Below, in pieces: positions 18,301 through 25,504 of a DNA stretch of 41,784 nt. The stretch covers positions 1 through 41,784 of the forward strand of contig JAGAVW010000063.1 in the NCBI GenBank assembly GCA_017941735.1, written 5' to 3'. How positions within the stretch are numbered: the stretch's first letter is position 1; the number at the start of each line of letters is the position of its first letter. The DNA comes from Solobacterium sp. (GTDB lineage Bacteria; Bacillota_I; Bacilli_A; Erysipelotrichales; Erysipelotrichaceae). Made by a program: the position numbers and the translations under genes. The notes under the pieces are model-generated. The model was not told the origin of the DNA. It did not search any database and saw nothing but the letters and a program-made list of their open reading frames with translations.

Positions 18301-18806
18301 AAGAAGCAATTGCGAAACAAAAAGGGGAAGTCATCGAAAAAGAAGAACCTTTACAACATATCAATATTTCCGAAGAAAACTACATTCCAAAAAACTTTGC
18401 GCCAGATGATTACGATAAGATCACAATGTACCAAGACATTGATAAAATTAAAACACTGGAAGAACTTTCTGCTTATGAAGAAGCAGTCATTGACCAGTTT
18501 GGACGCTTACCAAAAGAAGTTGCGAATTTATTTGAAAAGAAACATTTAGAAATATTGGTAAACGAAAAAGAAATTGATTCCTATAAAGAAAGAGTGAATG
18601 AAAATGAAGTCGTCTTTGCGGAAGACTTCAGTAATCAAATTGATGGGGTGAAACTATTTGAAATCTTCACTAAGATTTCAAAAGACATTCAATTAAGTTA
18701 TAAGAATCAAAAGATTATAGCCCGTGTTCCAAAAGGGAAAGACTACATCAAAACAACGATTCAATTAATCGAACAAGCAAAAGGAGCAAAGCGTCATGAG
18801 AATTGA
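15366..18806 (+). CDS. mfd: Transcription-repair coupling factor Mfd
   Basis: Mfd displaces RNA polymerase stalled at lesions and recruits UvrA. It is full length at 1146 residues. The order is a UvrB-like N-terminal module, the CarD-like RNA-polymerase-interacting domain (SGDYVVHAQHGVGQYIGIE), then a RecG-like helicase with Walker A GDVGFGKTE (~626-634), DEEQ (~728) and TLSATPIPRTL. The TRG motif region (QIKGRVGRSNRVAYAYLL) and the C-terminal autoinhibitory domain follow. The chosen ATG lies inside the end of pth; its ribosome-binding site is weak, which fits translational coupling. Confidence 0.97.
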   Translation: MKQNPNVPSILSILEEEFKDNQAIKKLCEEKQNIGLSSLIAEALVISYAFKKKKKPMLVVKNNLYNAQRLYERISTLLPKEECALFAVDESLRVEAIATSPEMIATRVETLSSLLKNPNQVIITSPSGYLRQLPSREIFEEGCIQLKIGMQVNMKELRHKLQNAGYNPVSHIDQPLSFASRGGIVDIYSINYEMPIRIEFFDDEIESIRFFDIVSQKTVEAVNEVEIVPASDFLLTEAQLEEIIDNANRRLEKENDTILSMNIENDLETLKTGVREVQYYPYLSLLSETASLIDYMDSPLVLLSNEAEIKESAKRLNEETIAYMQELVQEKKWLPRFTMWHEFDRIAKNCKKIKIDPTQERNAEIIEYPLPNETLAIKLKIINEEKRVLMCLDEKDIARVVNLCVEENIPYRLITKKEPIQEGISILAQDLGQGFVNTTTGLVVVSSNELLEIQRHHGRYENKFRHAEVIHNYQELDSGDYVVHAQHGVGQYIGIETREVQGKQKDFLRVIYRGNAELLVPLEQFRLVRKFVSREGVVPRLNKLGSTEWEKTKKRIEESVTDIAERLMKLYSAREENIGHAYQKDSDIQKKFESEFEFTLTKDQEQAVQEVKKDMESAKPMDRLVCGDVGFGKTEIAVRAAFKAAAENKQVAVLCPTTILAEQHYKTFQKRFENYPFTIKVLDRLVPSKEVKNVLQDLKTGKIDVLIGTHRILSKDVIFKDLGLLVIDEEQRFGVEHKEKMKEFKNGVDVLTLSATPIPRTLQMSLVGIRQLSQLETAPENRFNVQTYVVEKNQGLIVDAIEKELARDGQVFYLYNNIDLIYQVARNLQHAIKDAKIGVIHGKMNREEIEDVMLKFNEKEINVLVCTTIIENGIDIPNANTMIIDNAQNFGLAQIYQIKGRVGRSNRVAYAYLLIPPQRQLSETAQKRLQAVKEFAKLGSGYKIAMRDLTIRGAGDLLGANQSGFIDTVGIDMYIEMLEEAIAKQKGEVIEKEEPLQHINISEENYIPKNFAPDDYDKITMYQDIDKIKTLEELSAYEEAVIDQFGRLPKEVANLFEKKHLEILVNEKEIDSYKERVNENEVVFAEDFSNQIDGVKLFEIFTKISKDIQLSYKNQKIIARVPKGKDYIKTTIQLIEQAKGAKRHEN

Positions 18807-19053
18807 TAAATTTTTAAAAAGTGCACGCATTCTAAAAAGACGAACCATCTCAAAAGAACTTGCGTTAAATGAGCGTATTGAAATCAACAATCGGATTGTG
18901 AAACCTTCCCATGAAGTAAAGGTAGGAGATGAAGTGTGCATCACCTTTGGCAATCGACAACTCGTAATACGTGTCTTATCGCTTGTGGAAGGGAAGCGAA
19001 AAGAAGAAGCAGCTGATATGTATGAAGTGATTGAAGAAGGCACAATTTCTTGA
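18796..19053 (+). CDS. rqcP: S4-domain ribosome quality-control protein RqcP
   Basis: The 85-residue S4 protein opens MRIDKFLKSARILKRRTISKELA and continues NRIVKPSHEVKVGDEV. This is the YabO/RqcP type, distinct from the longer RluD- or Hsp15-containing proteins. By family it binds 50S-peptidyl-tRNA and, with RqcH, supports alanine tailing of stalled nascent chains. It overlaps the mfd end by 11 bases, and divIC follows. This context (mfd-rqcP-divIC) is the same as in Bacillus. Confidence 0.9.
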   Translation: MRIDKFLKSARILKRRTISKELALNERIEINNRIVKPSHEVKVGDEVCITFGNRQLVIRVLSLVEGKRKEEAADMYEVIEEGTIS

Positions 19054-19107
19054 ATGCCTATCTTAAAAATGATATAAAAAAAGTACACCACAGAAAGGAG
19101 GAGTACG

Positions 19108-19458
19108 ATGTCAGACGGTTTAGAAATTATGACTCCAAAGAAAACAGTCAAAAAAGTAAAGAAAAAACCAAAGCGTAAGATGACACCATTTCTTAAATTA
19201 ATATGTTTTATAGTAATCTTGGCATCGGTATTCTTATTGTATGAAGTGGTGCGCGAAGTATATACAACCGTTGAATTAAAGAAACAAATAGCAGAAGCGG
19301 AAGAAAAGTATCAAGCTGTATTAGATGAAAACACCTATTTGACAACCGAACAAGCTAAACTACAAGATCCAGATTACGTACAAAGTTACGCAAGAGGAAA
19401 CTACATGTTGTCAAAAGATGGTGAACAAATATTCTATTTACCACAAAAAGATAACTAA
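19108..19458 (+). CDS. divIC: Septum formation initiator, DivIC/FtsB family
   Basis: The 116-residue bitopic cell-division protein has a basic cytoplasmic N-terminus (KKTVKKVKKKPKRK), one membrane helix (FLKLICFIVILASVFLLYEVV, ~30-50) and an extracellular coiled coil (ELKKQIAEAEEKYQAVLDENTYL). The family-typical C-terminal motif DPDYVQSYARGNYMLSKDGEQIFYLP follows. By homology it works with FtsL and DivIB/FtsQ in the division complex. AGGAGG sits 5 bases before the ATG. It lies after rqcP in the conserved order. Confidence 0.92.
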   Translation: MSDGLEIMTPKKTVKKVKKKPKRKMTPFLKLICFIVILASVFLLYEVVREVYTTVELKKQIAEAEEKYQAVLDENTYLTTEQAKLQDPDYVQSYARGNYMLSKDGEQIFYLPQKDN

Positions 19459-19493
19459 GGGGCGCGAAGCCTCTTTCTATTCGGAGGGGAAAA

Positions 19494-20027
19494 ATGAAAA
19501 TCTGTCCTAATTGCGCAAAACAAAATCGAAATGACACAAACTATTGTACAAACTGTGGATATTCATTGGTGAGTGCACCGATTAAAGAAAGCCCACAAGA
19601 TAAAGTACAAACGCCAACCAAAACATTAACTGCCGAACAAGAAGAATTCTTTCGTAAAGCAGCCACCAAAACTGTACCCTTACCGCTTGTTGCGCCAAGA
19701 AGTATTCCTGTTGCGGTGTTGTTGACGTTTATCACTTGTGGTATGTATGGGTTTTATTGGATGGCAAAAGAAAATGATGAGTTAAACGAACTCATCAATG
19801 ATCCAACCGCAATGAGTGGTGCTGCGGTAGTGCTTCTAACAATTCTCACAGGTGGCATTTATGGAATCTTTTGGGCCTATCGTATGGGTGAAAAGATTGA
19901 TTATTTAAAAATGAATCAATCGAACGATACAAGAATTCTATATTTAATTCTTTCCATCTTAGGATTAGGCATTGTCCCATCTATTTTGATTCAAGATGAA
20001 ATCAATAAATATGTAAAACAAATGTAA
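19494..20027 (+). CDS. Zinc-ribbon membrane protein with DUF4234-like domain
   Basis: Residues 4-21 hold two CxxC pairs (CPNC, CTNC), a zinc ribbon. A Thr/Glu-rich linker leads to a membrane domain with SIPVAVLLTFITCGMYGFYW (~76-95), which is the DUF4234 pattern. Two further hydrophobic segments contain TGGIYGIFWAYRMGEKID and LILSILGLGIVPSILIQDEINKY. The function is unknown; such proteins are small membrane proteins of Firmicutes. GGAGG lies upstream of the ATG. It may be co-transcribed with divIC, 35 bases upstream, and ends in a strong bidirectional terminator. Confidence 0.8.
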   Translation: MKICPNCAKQNRNDTNYCTNCGYSLVSAPIKESPQDKVQTPTKTLTAEQEEFFRKAATKTVPLPLVAPRSIPVAVLLTFITCGMYGFYWMAKENDELNELINDPTAMSGAAVVLLTILTGGIYGIFWAYRMGEKIDYLKMNQSNDTRILYLILSILGLGIVPSILIQDEINKYVKQM

Positions 20028-20031
20028 TCAT

Positions 20032-20067
20032 AAACAAGGGGAAGTTCTCTTCCCCTTGTTTTTTTTG
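20032..20067. terminator. Bidirectional terminator between the DUF4234 gene and uraA
   Basis: A 13-bp perfect stem (20032-20044 with 20049-20061) has a TTCT loop. A T-run follows on the plus strand, and A residues precede it that become T on the minus strand. It serves both convergent genes. Confidence 0.92.
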
Positions 20068-20077
20068 TTATGAAGTT

Positions 20078-21418
20078 TTAAGGTTCGAAGTGTCCAAGTA
20101 TACGGTTTACAAGAATACCAAGAATTAAAGCACAAGCAACCGAAGTAATAGTGATTCTTCCAAAGGTTAAGGTTAAGCCACCAATACCCGCAATCAAAAT
20201 GGTAGAAACAACAAACAAGTTGTGGTTATCATCTAAGTTCACATCTTTAATCATCTTTAATCCAGATACCGCAATGAATCCATAAAGCGCCATACAAACC
20301 CCACCCATGACACAGGAAGGAATGGTGCTAATTAAAGCGATGAATGGCGCGAAGAATGAGATGATAATACATTCGATTGCGGCACACATAATCGTTAGTA
20401 CGGAGGCGTTTTTCGTAATCGCAACACAGGCTACCGATTCCCCATAGGATGTATTTGGGCAGCCTCCAAAGAAGGCACCAACCATAGAACCAACGCCATC
20501 CCCAAGTAAGGTTTTATCTAAACCAGGATCTTTAATGAGATCTTTATTGATGATGGTTGAAATGTTTTTGTGGTCCGCAATGTGCTCCGCAAATACAACC
20601 ATTGCGACAGGTACATAAGCCGCAAAGATTGTGCCAATGTAACCGGCATTTAATTCAGAAAGACCAGGTAATGCTTTGAGGAATGTAAAGTCTGGTACCG
20701 AAATGAATGTCTTAAGACTTACGCCACCTTCGACTAAACTTGTGAATGCAGAGAAGTCGACAATTTGCAGTGCCGTATTTCCTGTTGCATTTCCAATAAA
20801 GGTAAGAATGAGTGCACATACATAACCCGCAAGAATACCGACAATGAATGGAACTAATTCGATGTTCTTTTTACCACAGGTGGAAGCAATCATAGTCGCA
20901 AGCAACGCAACAATGCCACATAATACTGCCCAGTTGTTTACACCCTCATGTAAATAACTGGAGCCTAAATCACCAATGGCATTTCCAGCAAGAGAAAGAC
21001 CAATAATCGCAACCGTAGGTCCAATGACAACTGGTGGCATTAAGGTTTGAATCCAATCACTTCCAGAAGTCTTAATGAAGATTGCGATAATCACATAAAC
21101 AAGACCTGCAAGAAATGCGCCGATAATAATACCGACATAACCGAGTGATGCGCTTGTAGCGCCTGCGAAGGCAGCACCCATCGAGCCTATAAACGCAAAA
21201 GAAGAGCCCAGGAACACTGGACTCTTCTTACTAGTAAATGCGATATAGACAAGGGTACCAACGCCAGCTCCGAATAGAGCAGCGGATGTGCTTAGGCCGT
21301 TCTTGACGATGAGAGGAACAGCGATAGTAGCAGCTATAATAGCTAAAACTTGTTGGAAACCGAATACGATAAGATCTTTAAACTTTGGCTTATCTTGAAC
21401 ATCGTATACTAATTTCAT
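20078..21418 (-). CDS. uraA: Uracil permease (NCS2 family)
   Basis: This is a 446-residue polytopic membrane protein, probably with 14 helices. It opens with FKDLIVFGFQQVLAIIAATIAVPLIV and carries the substrate-site motif GGCPNTSYGESVACVAITKNASV, of the uracil-type NCS2 transporters (UraA/PyrP). It would import uracil with protons for pyrimidine salvage. Purine/xanthine members of the family are the alternative, but the NTSYGE motif favours uracil. It stands alone, with its own promoter, a GGAGG ribosome-binding site and a short 5' UTR. I see no PyrR-type attenuator upstream. Confidence 0.85.
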   Translation of the reverse strand: MKLVYDVQDKPKFKDLIVFGFQQVLAIIAATIAVPLIVKNGLSTSAALFGAGVGTLVYIAFTSKKSPVFLGSSFAFIGSMGAAFAGATSASLGYVGIIIGAFLAGLVYVIIAIFIKTSGSDWIQTLMPPVVIGPTVAIIGLSLAGNAIGDLGSSYLHEGVNNWAVLCGIVALLATMIASTCGKKNIELVPFIVGILAGYVCALILTFIGNATGNTALQIVDFSAFTSLVEGGVSLKTFISVPDFTFLKALPGLSELNAGYIGTIFAAYVPVAMVVFAEHIADHKNISTIINKDLIKDPGLDKTLLGDGVGSMVGAFFGGCPNTSYGESVACVAITKNASVLTIMCAAIECIIISFFAPFIALISTIPSCVMGGVCMALYGFIAVSGLKMIKDVNLDDNHNLFVVSTILIAGIGGLTLTFGRITITSVACALILGILVNRILGHFEP

Positions 21419-21443
21419 AGGAACCCTCCTTCTTTAGTTCACC

Positions 21444-21472
21444 ATGTTAACAAAAAGAAAATAGGATGTAAA
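21444..21472 (-). promoter_or_regulatory. Promoter of uraA
   Basis: On the minus strand TTTACA (21472-21467) is followed after 17 bases by TAACAT (21449-21444). The resulting leader is only about 20 bases, so an attenuator of the PyrR type would not fit. Confidence 0.55.
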
Positions 21473-21507
21473 TAAGAAAATATAAAAGTTTAAAATTTGT
21501 TCCTAGG

Positions 21508-21536
21508 TTGTGCATTTTAATTAAATATGGTATGTT
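21508..21536 (+). promoter_or_regulatory. Promoter of the flavoprotein gene
   Basis: TTGTGC at 21508-21513 and TATGTT at 21531-21536 are separated by 17 bases, with TGG directly before the -10 (extended -10). Confidence 0.6.
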
Positions 21537-21561
21537 CTTCAAGGCAAATAGGAGAAAAGAA

Positions 21562-23358
21562 ATGAAGAAAAAGAATTTAGCTATTATTGCATTATTTGTT
21601 GTTGCCTTACTCCTAGGGTTCTTAGGAACAGGATCCTTTGGAAAAGGAGCACCCGCTACAGGTGGCGAAGAAACAGCTGGTCGCTTTGTGGCAGGTACCT
21701 ATGAAGGAGAAGGCGTTGGTTATGGAGGAAGTGGAAAACCAATTAAAGCAAAAGTCACACTTTCAAGTGACAAAATTGAAAGCATTGAATATGTAGCAGA
21801 AGGGGAAACCCCAACTGTAGGTGGCGCCGCACTTCCAACCTTAGTGGAAAATGTATTAAATGCACAATCGACACAAATTGATGTCGTCAGTGGTGCATCC
21901 ATTACTTCAAAAGGTTTCTACGACGCAGTCAATGCTGCCTTAACAAGTGCAGGAGTTGACCCAACTTCTCTTACTGCAAATGTGGTAGAAAAAGAAGTGA
22001 CCGATGTCGAAGAAACGGTTGATGTCGTTATTGCGGGCGCAGGTGGTGCTGGTCTAACGGCAGCGATTACCGCAGCACAAAATGGAAAATCTGTTTTGAT
22101 TCTTGAAAAAGCAGCTGTTGTAGGAGGAAACTCCAGCTATGCAACGGGTGGTATGAATGCTGCAGCAACGCATTACCAACAAGAACAAGGCATTGAAGAT
22201 TCCGTTGACTTATATTACGAAGATACGATGAAGGGTGGACATGATATTAATGATCCAGACCTAGTACGTACACTTGCGGAAAATAGTTCTGCGGCAATTG
22301 ATTGGTTAGATAGTATTGGCGCACCATTATCCAATGTTGGTCAAGCAGGTGGTGCTTCGACAAAACGTCAACACCGTCCAGTTAATGACGAAGGCAAAAT
22401 CTTATCCGTAGGAACTTACTTAGTTGAACACTTATCCAACAAAGCAAATGAAGTAGGTGTTCAAATCATGACCGAGGCAAAGGTCGATTCCATTCTCATG
22501 GAAGATGGAAAAGCAGTTGGTTTACATGCGGTTGGTAAAGATGGCAATAACATTGTTGTTCATGCGAAGAATGTCATCATCACAACCGGTGGCTTTGGCT
22601 CGAATCCAGATCTTATCGTGAAGTATCGTCCCGAACTCAAAGGTTATGTTTCCACAAACGCACCATCCATTACCGGAGATGCAATTGAATTCTTAGGGGC
22701 AATTGGGGCAGACTTTGTTGACTTAGAACAAATTCAAATTCACCCAACCGTTGTCCAAACAGATGGTTCCTTAATTTCAGAATCCTTACGTGGAGATGGC
22801 GCTATCTTATTGAACGCAGAAGGGAAACGTTTCGGTAATGAATTGTTAACACGTGATGTGGTTTCCGCAAACGTGAATGCCCAAGAAGGAAGCTATGCTT
22901 GGTTAATCGCAGATGATGTAATGGCGCAAGCTTCAACTGTCATTCAAAAGTATGTCGATAAGGGTTACATGATTAAGTGTGATACGGTAGCTGATTTAGC
23001 GAAGTTAATCGGATGCGATGAAGCGACCGTACAAGAAAGTTTATCGAAGTGGACTGCTGCTGTACAAAACAAAAAGGATGAAGAATTTGACCGTGGTGAA
23101 TTCGATGCGAATTTATCCGATCTCGCAAATGCACCATATTATGCGGTAAAGATTTCTCCGGGTATTCACCATACCATGGGTGGTGTTAAGATTAACACAA
23201 ATGCAGAAGTCATTAATACCGATGGTAATGTCATTCCAAACTTATACGCAGCTGGTGAAGTAACAGGTGGCGTACATGGTGGAAATAGACTTGGTGGAAA
23301 TGCAGTTGCGGACTTCGTAGTATTTGGAAGAATCGCAGGCGAAAATGCTTCGAAATAA
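21562..23358 (+). CDS. Secreted or membrane-anchored flavinylated fumarate-reductase-like oxidoreductase
   Basis: The 598-residue protein has an N-terminal signal or anchor helix (LAIIALFVVALLLGFLGTG). An FMN-binding domain (~40-130) carries the flavinylation motif D107-V-V-S-G-A-S113, where Ser113 would hold covalent FMN added by ApbE. A flavocytochrome-c-type FAD domain (~150-598) follows, with AGAGGAGLTAAITAAQNGKSVLILEK, the active-site-like stretches SESLRGDGAILLNAEGKRFGNELLTRD and GIHHTMGG, and a C-terminal YAAGEVTGGVHGGNRLGGNA. It probably reduces fumarate, urocanate or a similar enoate outside the cell as an electron acceptor; the substrate cannot be read from sequence. The ATG at 21562 is chosen over an in-frame upstream start for its GGAG 7 bases away. 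A terminator follows. Confidence 0.88.
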   Translation: MKKKNLAIIALFVVALLLGFLGTGSFGKGAPATGGEETAGRFVAGTYEGEGVGYGGSGKPIKAKVTLSSDKIESIEYVAEGETPTVGGAALPTLVENVLNAQSTQIDVVSGASITSKGFYDAVNAALTSAGVDPTSLTANVVEKEVTDVEETVDVVIAGAGGAGLTAAITAAQNGKSVLILEKAAVVGGNSSYATGGMNAAATHYQQEQGIEDSVDLYYEDTMKGGHDINDPDLVRTLAENSSAAIDWLDSIGAPLSNVGQAGGASTKRQHRPVNDEGKILSVGTYLVEHLSNKANEVGVQIMTEAKVDSILMEDGKAVGLHAVGKDGNNIVVHAKNVIITTGGFGSNPDLIVKYRPELKGYVSTNAPSITGDAIEFLGAIGADFVDLEQIQIHPTVVQTDGSLISESLRGDGAILLNAEGKRFGNELLTRDVVSANVNAQEGSYAWLIADDVMAQASTVIQKYVDKGYMIKCDTVADLAKLIGCDEATVQESLSKWTAAVQNKKDEEFDRGEFDANLSDLANAPYYAVKISPGIHHTMGGVKINTNAEVINTDGNVIPNLYAAGEVTGGVHGGNRLGGNAVADFVVFGRIAGENASK

Positions 23359-23380
23359 GTTTAAAGCTAAAAGTAATTTA

Positions 23381-23406
23381 AAAGGGGATTGAACACAATC
23401 CCCTTT
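23381..23406. terminator. Bidirectional terminator
   Basis: An 11-bp perfect stem (AAAGGGGATTG at 23381-23391 with 23396-23406) has an AACA loop. It lies between the convergent flavoprotein and CPBP protease genes, with T-rich sequence downstream on both strands. Confidence 0.85.
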
Positions 23407-23442
23407 ATTATTTCTTTCTTATACTTTTTACTACAATGAACT

Positions 23443-24264
23443 TTATATAATTTCAGTTCCATCTTTTTTAAGAAGTGCATCCGTTCGTTTTGAGAACAGC
23501 GCAATCGCAACCGCTAATAATAGGACGGCAGCTTGCGTCAAAATGGATGAGAACTTGATAGTTTGTGCGCGGGCAAGTAAATCTTCCATATTCACGCCAC
23601 TAAGACGTCCATTCATAATGGAAAGCACAAGATCATAAAGGCCATGTAGGATAATCAAAAACCAAATGTTTTTACCTGTGCGGAAATAGATGATACCAAA
23701 ATACATTCCCATAAAGGATGTGGCGATTGCTTGATTGAAGGCTGCCGCAAAACCAATTTTAGGATCAAAGCCATTTGTCATATGTGCCATACCAAAGGTG
23801 ATGCCAGTAAATAGAAGGGCAAAGAAGATATGTAAGCGCGTATCTTCTTTAAAGAACTTATGCCAAGCATTTTGGATTAAACCACGGAATAATACTTCTT
23901 CACAAAACCCAACTAAAAACATTTGCGTGATAAAAAGGAGTGCTTCCCATACACGTACCGTGATTGGTTGTTCCGCCATAATGCATACATACGCAAGGAA
24001 TAGAATATAGACAATTAATAATAATGCTGAAGTCCATCCTGCTTTAAAATCATTAAAATCAAATTGAAAAACTTGATTCTTCTTAAGCACATAAACTGAA
24101 ACAAGAGTAGCTATAGTAAAAATGACTTGATTGATAAAACCAGCAATAAAACCATTCGTGATGACTTGTTCTGTAATACGACCACAAATTTTGAAAATCA
24201 ATAAAGATAATAAAGTTGCGATAATTGCAGGTAATACTTCTTTTTTAAATATGGTTTGTTTCAT
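23443..24264 (-). CDS. CPBP family intramembrane metalloprotease (CAAX/Abi type)
   Basis: The 273-residue membrane protein has about eight hydrophobic helices. The three conserved CPBP motifs are all present: EEVLFRGLIQ (~143-152), ITFGMAHM with the second-motif His (~176-183), and LHGLYD (~220-225). All predicted zinc and catalytic residues (Glu-Glu, Arg, His, His) are intact. By family it may process prenylated or membrane proteins; in Gram-positive bacteria members often provide bacteriocin self-immunity. A double-glycine-leader peptide gene lies 0.7 kb away on the same strand, so an immunity role is possible but unproven. AGGAG lies 11 bases from the ATG and TATAAT (24293-24288) sits just upstream. 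Confidence 0.88.
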   Translation of the reverse strand: MKQTIFKKEVLPAIIATLLSLLIFKICGRITEQVITNGFIAGFINQVIFTIATLVSVYVLKKNQVFQFDFNDFKAGWTSALLLIVYILFLAYVCIMAEQPITVRVWEALLFITQMFLVGFCEEVLFRGLIQNAWHKFFKEDTRLHIFFALLFTGITFGMAHMTNGFDPKIGFAAAFNQAIATSFMGMYFGIIYFRTGKNIWFLIILHGLYDLVLSIMNGRLSGVNMEDLLARAQTIKFSSILTQAAVLLLAVAIALFSKRTDALLKKDGTEII

Positions 24265-24336
24265 AATTTAGGAATCTCCTCATCAAAATTATAAAGGAAA
24301 ATGAATTAATATTAGAACCGTTTAATGGCAGTCCAT

Positions 24337-24364
24337 TTGAAAATATATTTATTTGTCTTATAGT
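24337..24364 (+). promoter_or_regulatory. Promoter of the lipoprotein gene
   Basis: TTGAAA at 24337-24342 and TATAGT at 24359-24364 are separated by 16 bases. The predicted start of transcription falls at about 24371, at the edge of the palindrome at 24373-24387. Confidence 0.55.
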
Positions 24365-24372
24365 GAAGATAG

Positions 24373-24387
24373 AAATGATAATCATTT
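24373..24387. promoter_or_regulatory. Fur-family operator-like palindrome
   Basis: AAATGAT-A-ATCATTT is a perfect 7-1-7 inverted repeat. Its central 13 bases, AATGATAATCATT, are identical to the middle of the classical Fur consensus GATAATGATAATCATTATC. It lies directly at the predicted transcription start and just before the ribosome-binding site of the lipoprotein gene, where a bound repressor would block transcription. Which family member (Fur, Zur, PerR) would bind is not decidable here. Confidence 0.6.
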
Positions 24388-24402
24388 TGGAGGTGGTATT
24401 GA

Positions 24403-24969
24403 ATGAAGCGATTCCTACAATGTATCTTCACCGTTCTACTAACCATTTCTACAGTAGCTTGTTCGCAACCTACAGCCACAACACAAACCGATACATCTAC
24501 ACCTCAACCAACAATGGAAGTTACTCCAGAACCAACGAAAGCACCTACACCAGAACCTACCATAGCACCAACTTCTGAACCAACCCCAGAACCTACACCA
24601 GAAATAGCAGAAGCACCAACCTTTACAGATGAAGGATATTATGAATTATTTGGGGTCATGAATACAGGTATGCTAGTAGCCTCGAGTGATCTTGAACTAC
24701 ATTCCAATATCACATTAAAGGAAGGTGGCGGTGGATCAATGAGCTATGAAGAGCAAACCATGGATATCACCAAATGGGAGCGGAAGGATGACACAGTTTC
24801 CATCACAATGACAGATGGGGGTACTGCAAATGCAGTAATTCATGATGGAATTTTAGAACTTGATATAAATGGAGATGCCAGCATGATTATGCTTTTTGCC
24901 CAAGAAGGTGCAGATCTCTCAGAATATAAATTCTTAAGTCTAGAAGAAGTAAAAAACCAAAGTAATTAA
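24403..24969 (+). CDS. Lipoprotein with a Pro/Thr/Glu-rich spacer
   Basis: The 188-residue protein starts with a lipoprotein-like signal peptide ending TVAC (Cys20; Thr at -3 is suboptimal for a lipobox). A low-complexity spacer of repeated PEPT and APT units (~25-72) would hold the folded part away from the membrane. The C-terminal domain (~75-185) is mostly beta with Gly-rich and acidic turns (KEGGGGSMSYEEQTMDITKWERKDD). I do not recognise a defined enzyme or transporter family; similar C-terminal domains occur in unassigned Firmicutes surface lipoproteins. GGAGG precedes the ATG. The Fur-type palindrome at its promoter suggests metal- or peroxide-linked control. It ends at a bidirectional terminator. 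Confidence 0.85.
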   Translation: MKRFLQCIFTVLLTISTVACSQPTATTQTDTSTPQPTMEVTPEPTKAPTPEPTIAPTSEPTPEPTPEIAEAPTFTDEGYYELFGVMNTGMLVASSDLELHSNITLKEGGGGSMSYEEQTMDITKWERKDDTVSITMTDGGTANAVIHDGILELDINGDASMIMLFAQEGADLSEYKFLSLEEVKNQSN

Positions 24970-24974
24970 ATATG

Positions 24975-24998
24975 AAGGGGTTCGATTTGAACCCCTTT
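24975..24998. terminator. Bidirectional terminator
   Basis: AAGGGGTTC at 24975-24983 pairs with GAACCCCTT at 24989-24997 around a 5-base loop. It lies between the convergent lipoprotein and double-glycine peptide genes. The T-runs are short. Confidence 0.7.
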
Positions 24999-25002
24999 AT
25001 TG

Positions 25003-25332
25003 TTAGAAAGTAGGATAATCCATTTTGCCTTTCTGTATCATCATTGCCTGTCTACATATATTTATGAATTCCCTTTCGGAAATTCCTTCTAATCTACCAG
25101 CTTCCATCCAAGCGCGAACAAGGTCAGGTCGTGTGAGAAAGTTGCTGTACTCGTTCCAGGAAGAAAAGTTCTGCGGAATGCAAAATGCTAACTTCCATGC
25201 TTTACATAAGGTCTCATCTGGAATTGAATCCAAAAACCAATAAGGGGCATCGAAGCCTACTCCACCTGATATGTTATCTAATTCGTTAAGAGTTAGTTCT
25301 TTAGAATTCTTGTTTTTATTATCATCCATCAT
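25003..25332 (-). CDS. Peptide with double-glycine leader (bacteriocin or RiPP-like precursor)
   Basis: The 109-residue product begins with a 24-residue leader containing KELTLNELDNISGG. This is the consensus of leaders cleaved after Gly-Gly by C39-peptidase ABC transporters: hydrophobic residues at -4, -7, -12 and -15 and acidic residues between. The predicted mature part (25-109) starts VGFDAPYWF, is rich in Trp, Phe and acidic residues, and has three Cys. It is long for a class II bacteriocin and I know no family for it. GGAG lies 9 bases from the first of two ATGs. No C39 transporter, modification enzyme or clear immunity gene is adjacent. The mature function is unknown. Confidence 0.7.
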   Translation of the reverse strand: MMDDNKNKNSKELTLNELDNISGGVGFDAPYWFLDSIPDETLCKAWKLAFCIPQNFSSWNEYSNFLTRPDLVRAWMEAGRLEGISEREFINICRQAMMIQKGKMDYPTF

Positions 25333-25504
25333 AGTTCAGTTCTCCTTTTGAAAATATTTATTATCGGTCGTTCAACCGTTTCATCTTATATACTAACATT
25401 ACATTCTCCATGACATATATTTATACGAAACAATAATATAAAAAGTTAAATATTTACACAAATAAAGTAAATTTAAGGATTCAGCAAAAGCTTATCCAAG
25501 CAAA

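Noticed and set aside
20078..21480. PyrR attenuator or purine riboswitch upstream of the uracil permease
   Set aside because: The predicted leader is only about 20 bases and no terminator or aptamer-like structure is visible.
24363..24578. 71-codon plus-strand frame overlapping the lipoprotein start
   Set aside because: Its Ser/Thr/Tyr repeats are the frame-shifted image of the lipoprotein's PT-rich spacer, and it starts upstream of the good ribosome-binding site.
24480..24610. Short tandem-like repeats
   Set aside because: These are degenerate codons for the PEPT/APT stalk of the lipoprotein, not a CRISPR array or an independent repeat.
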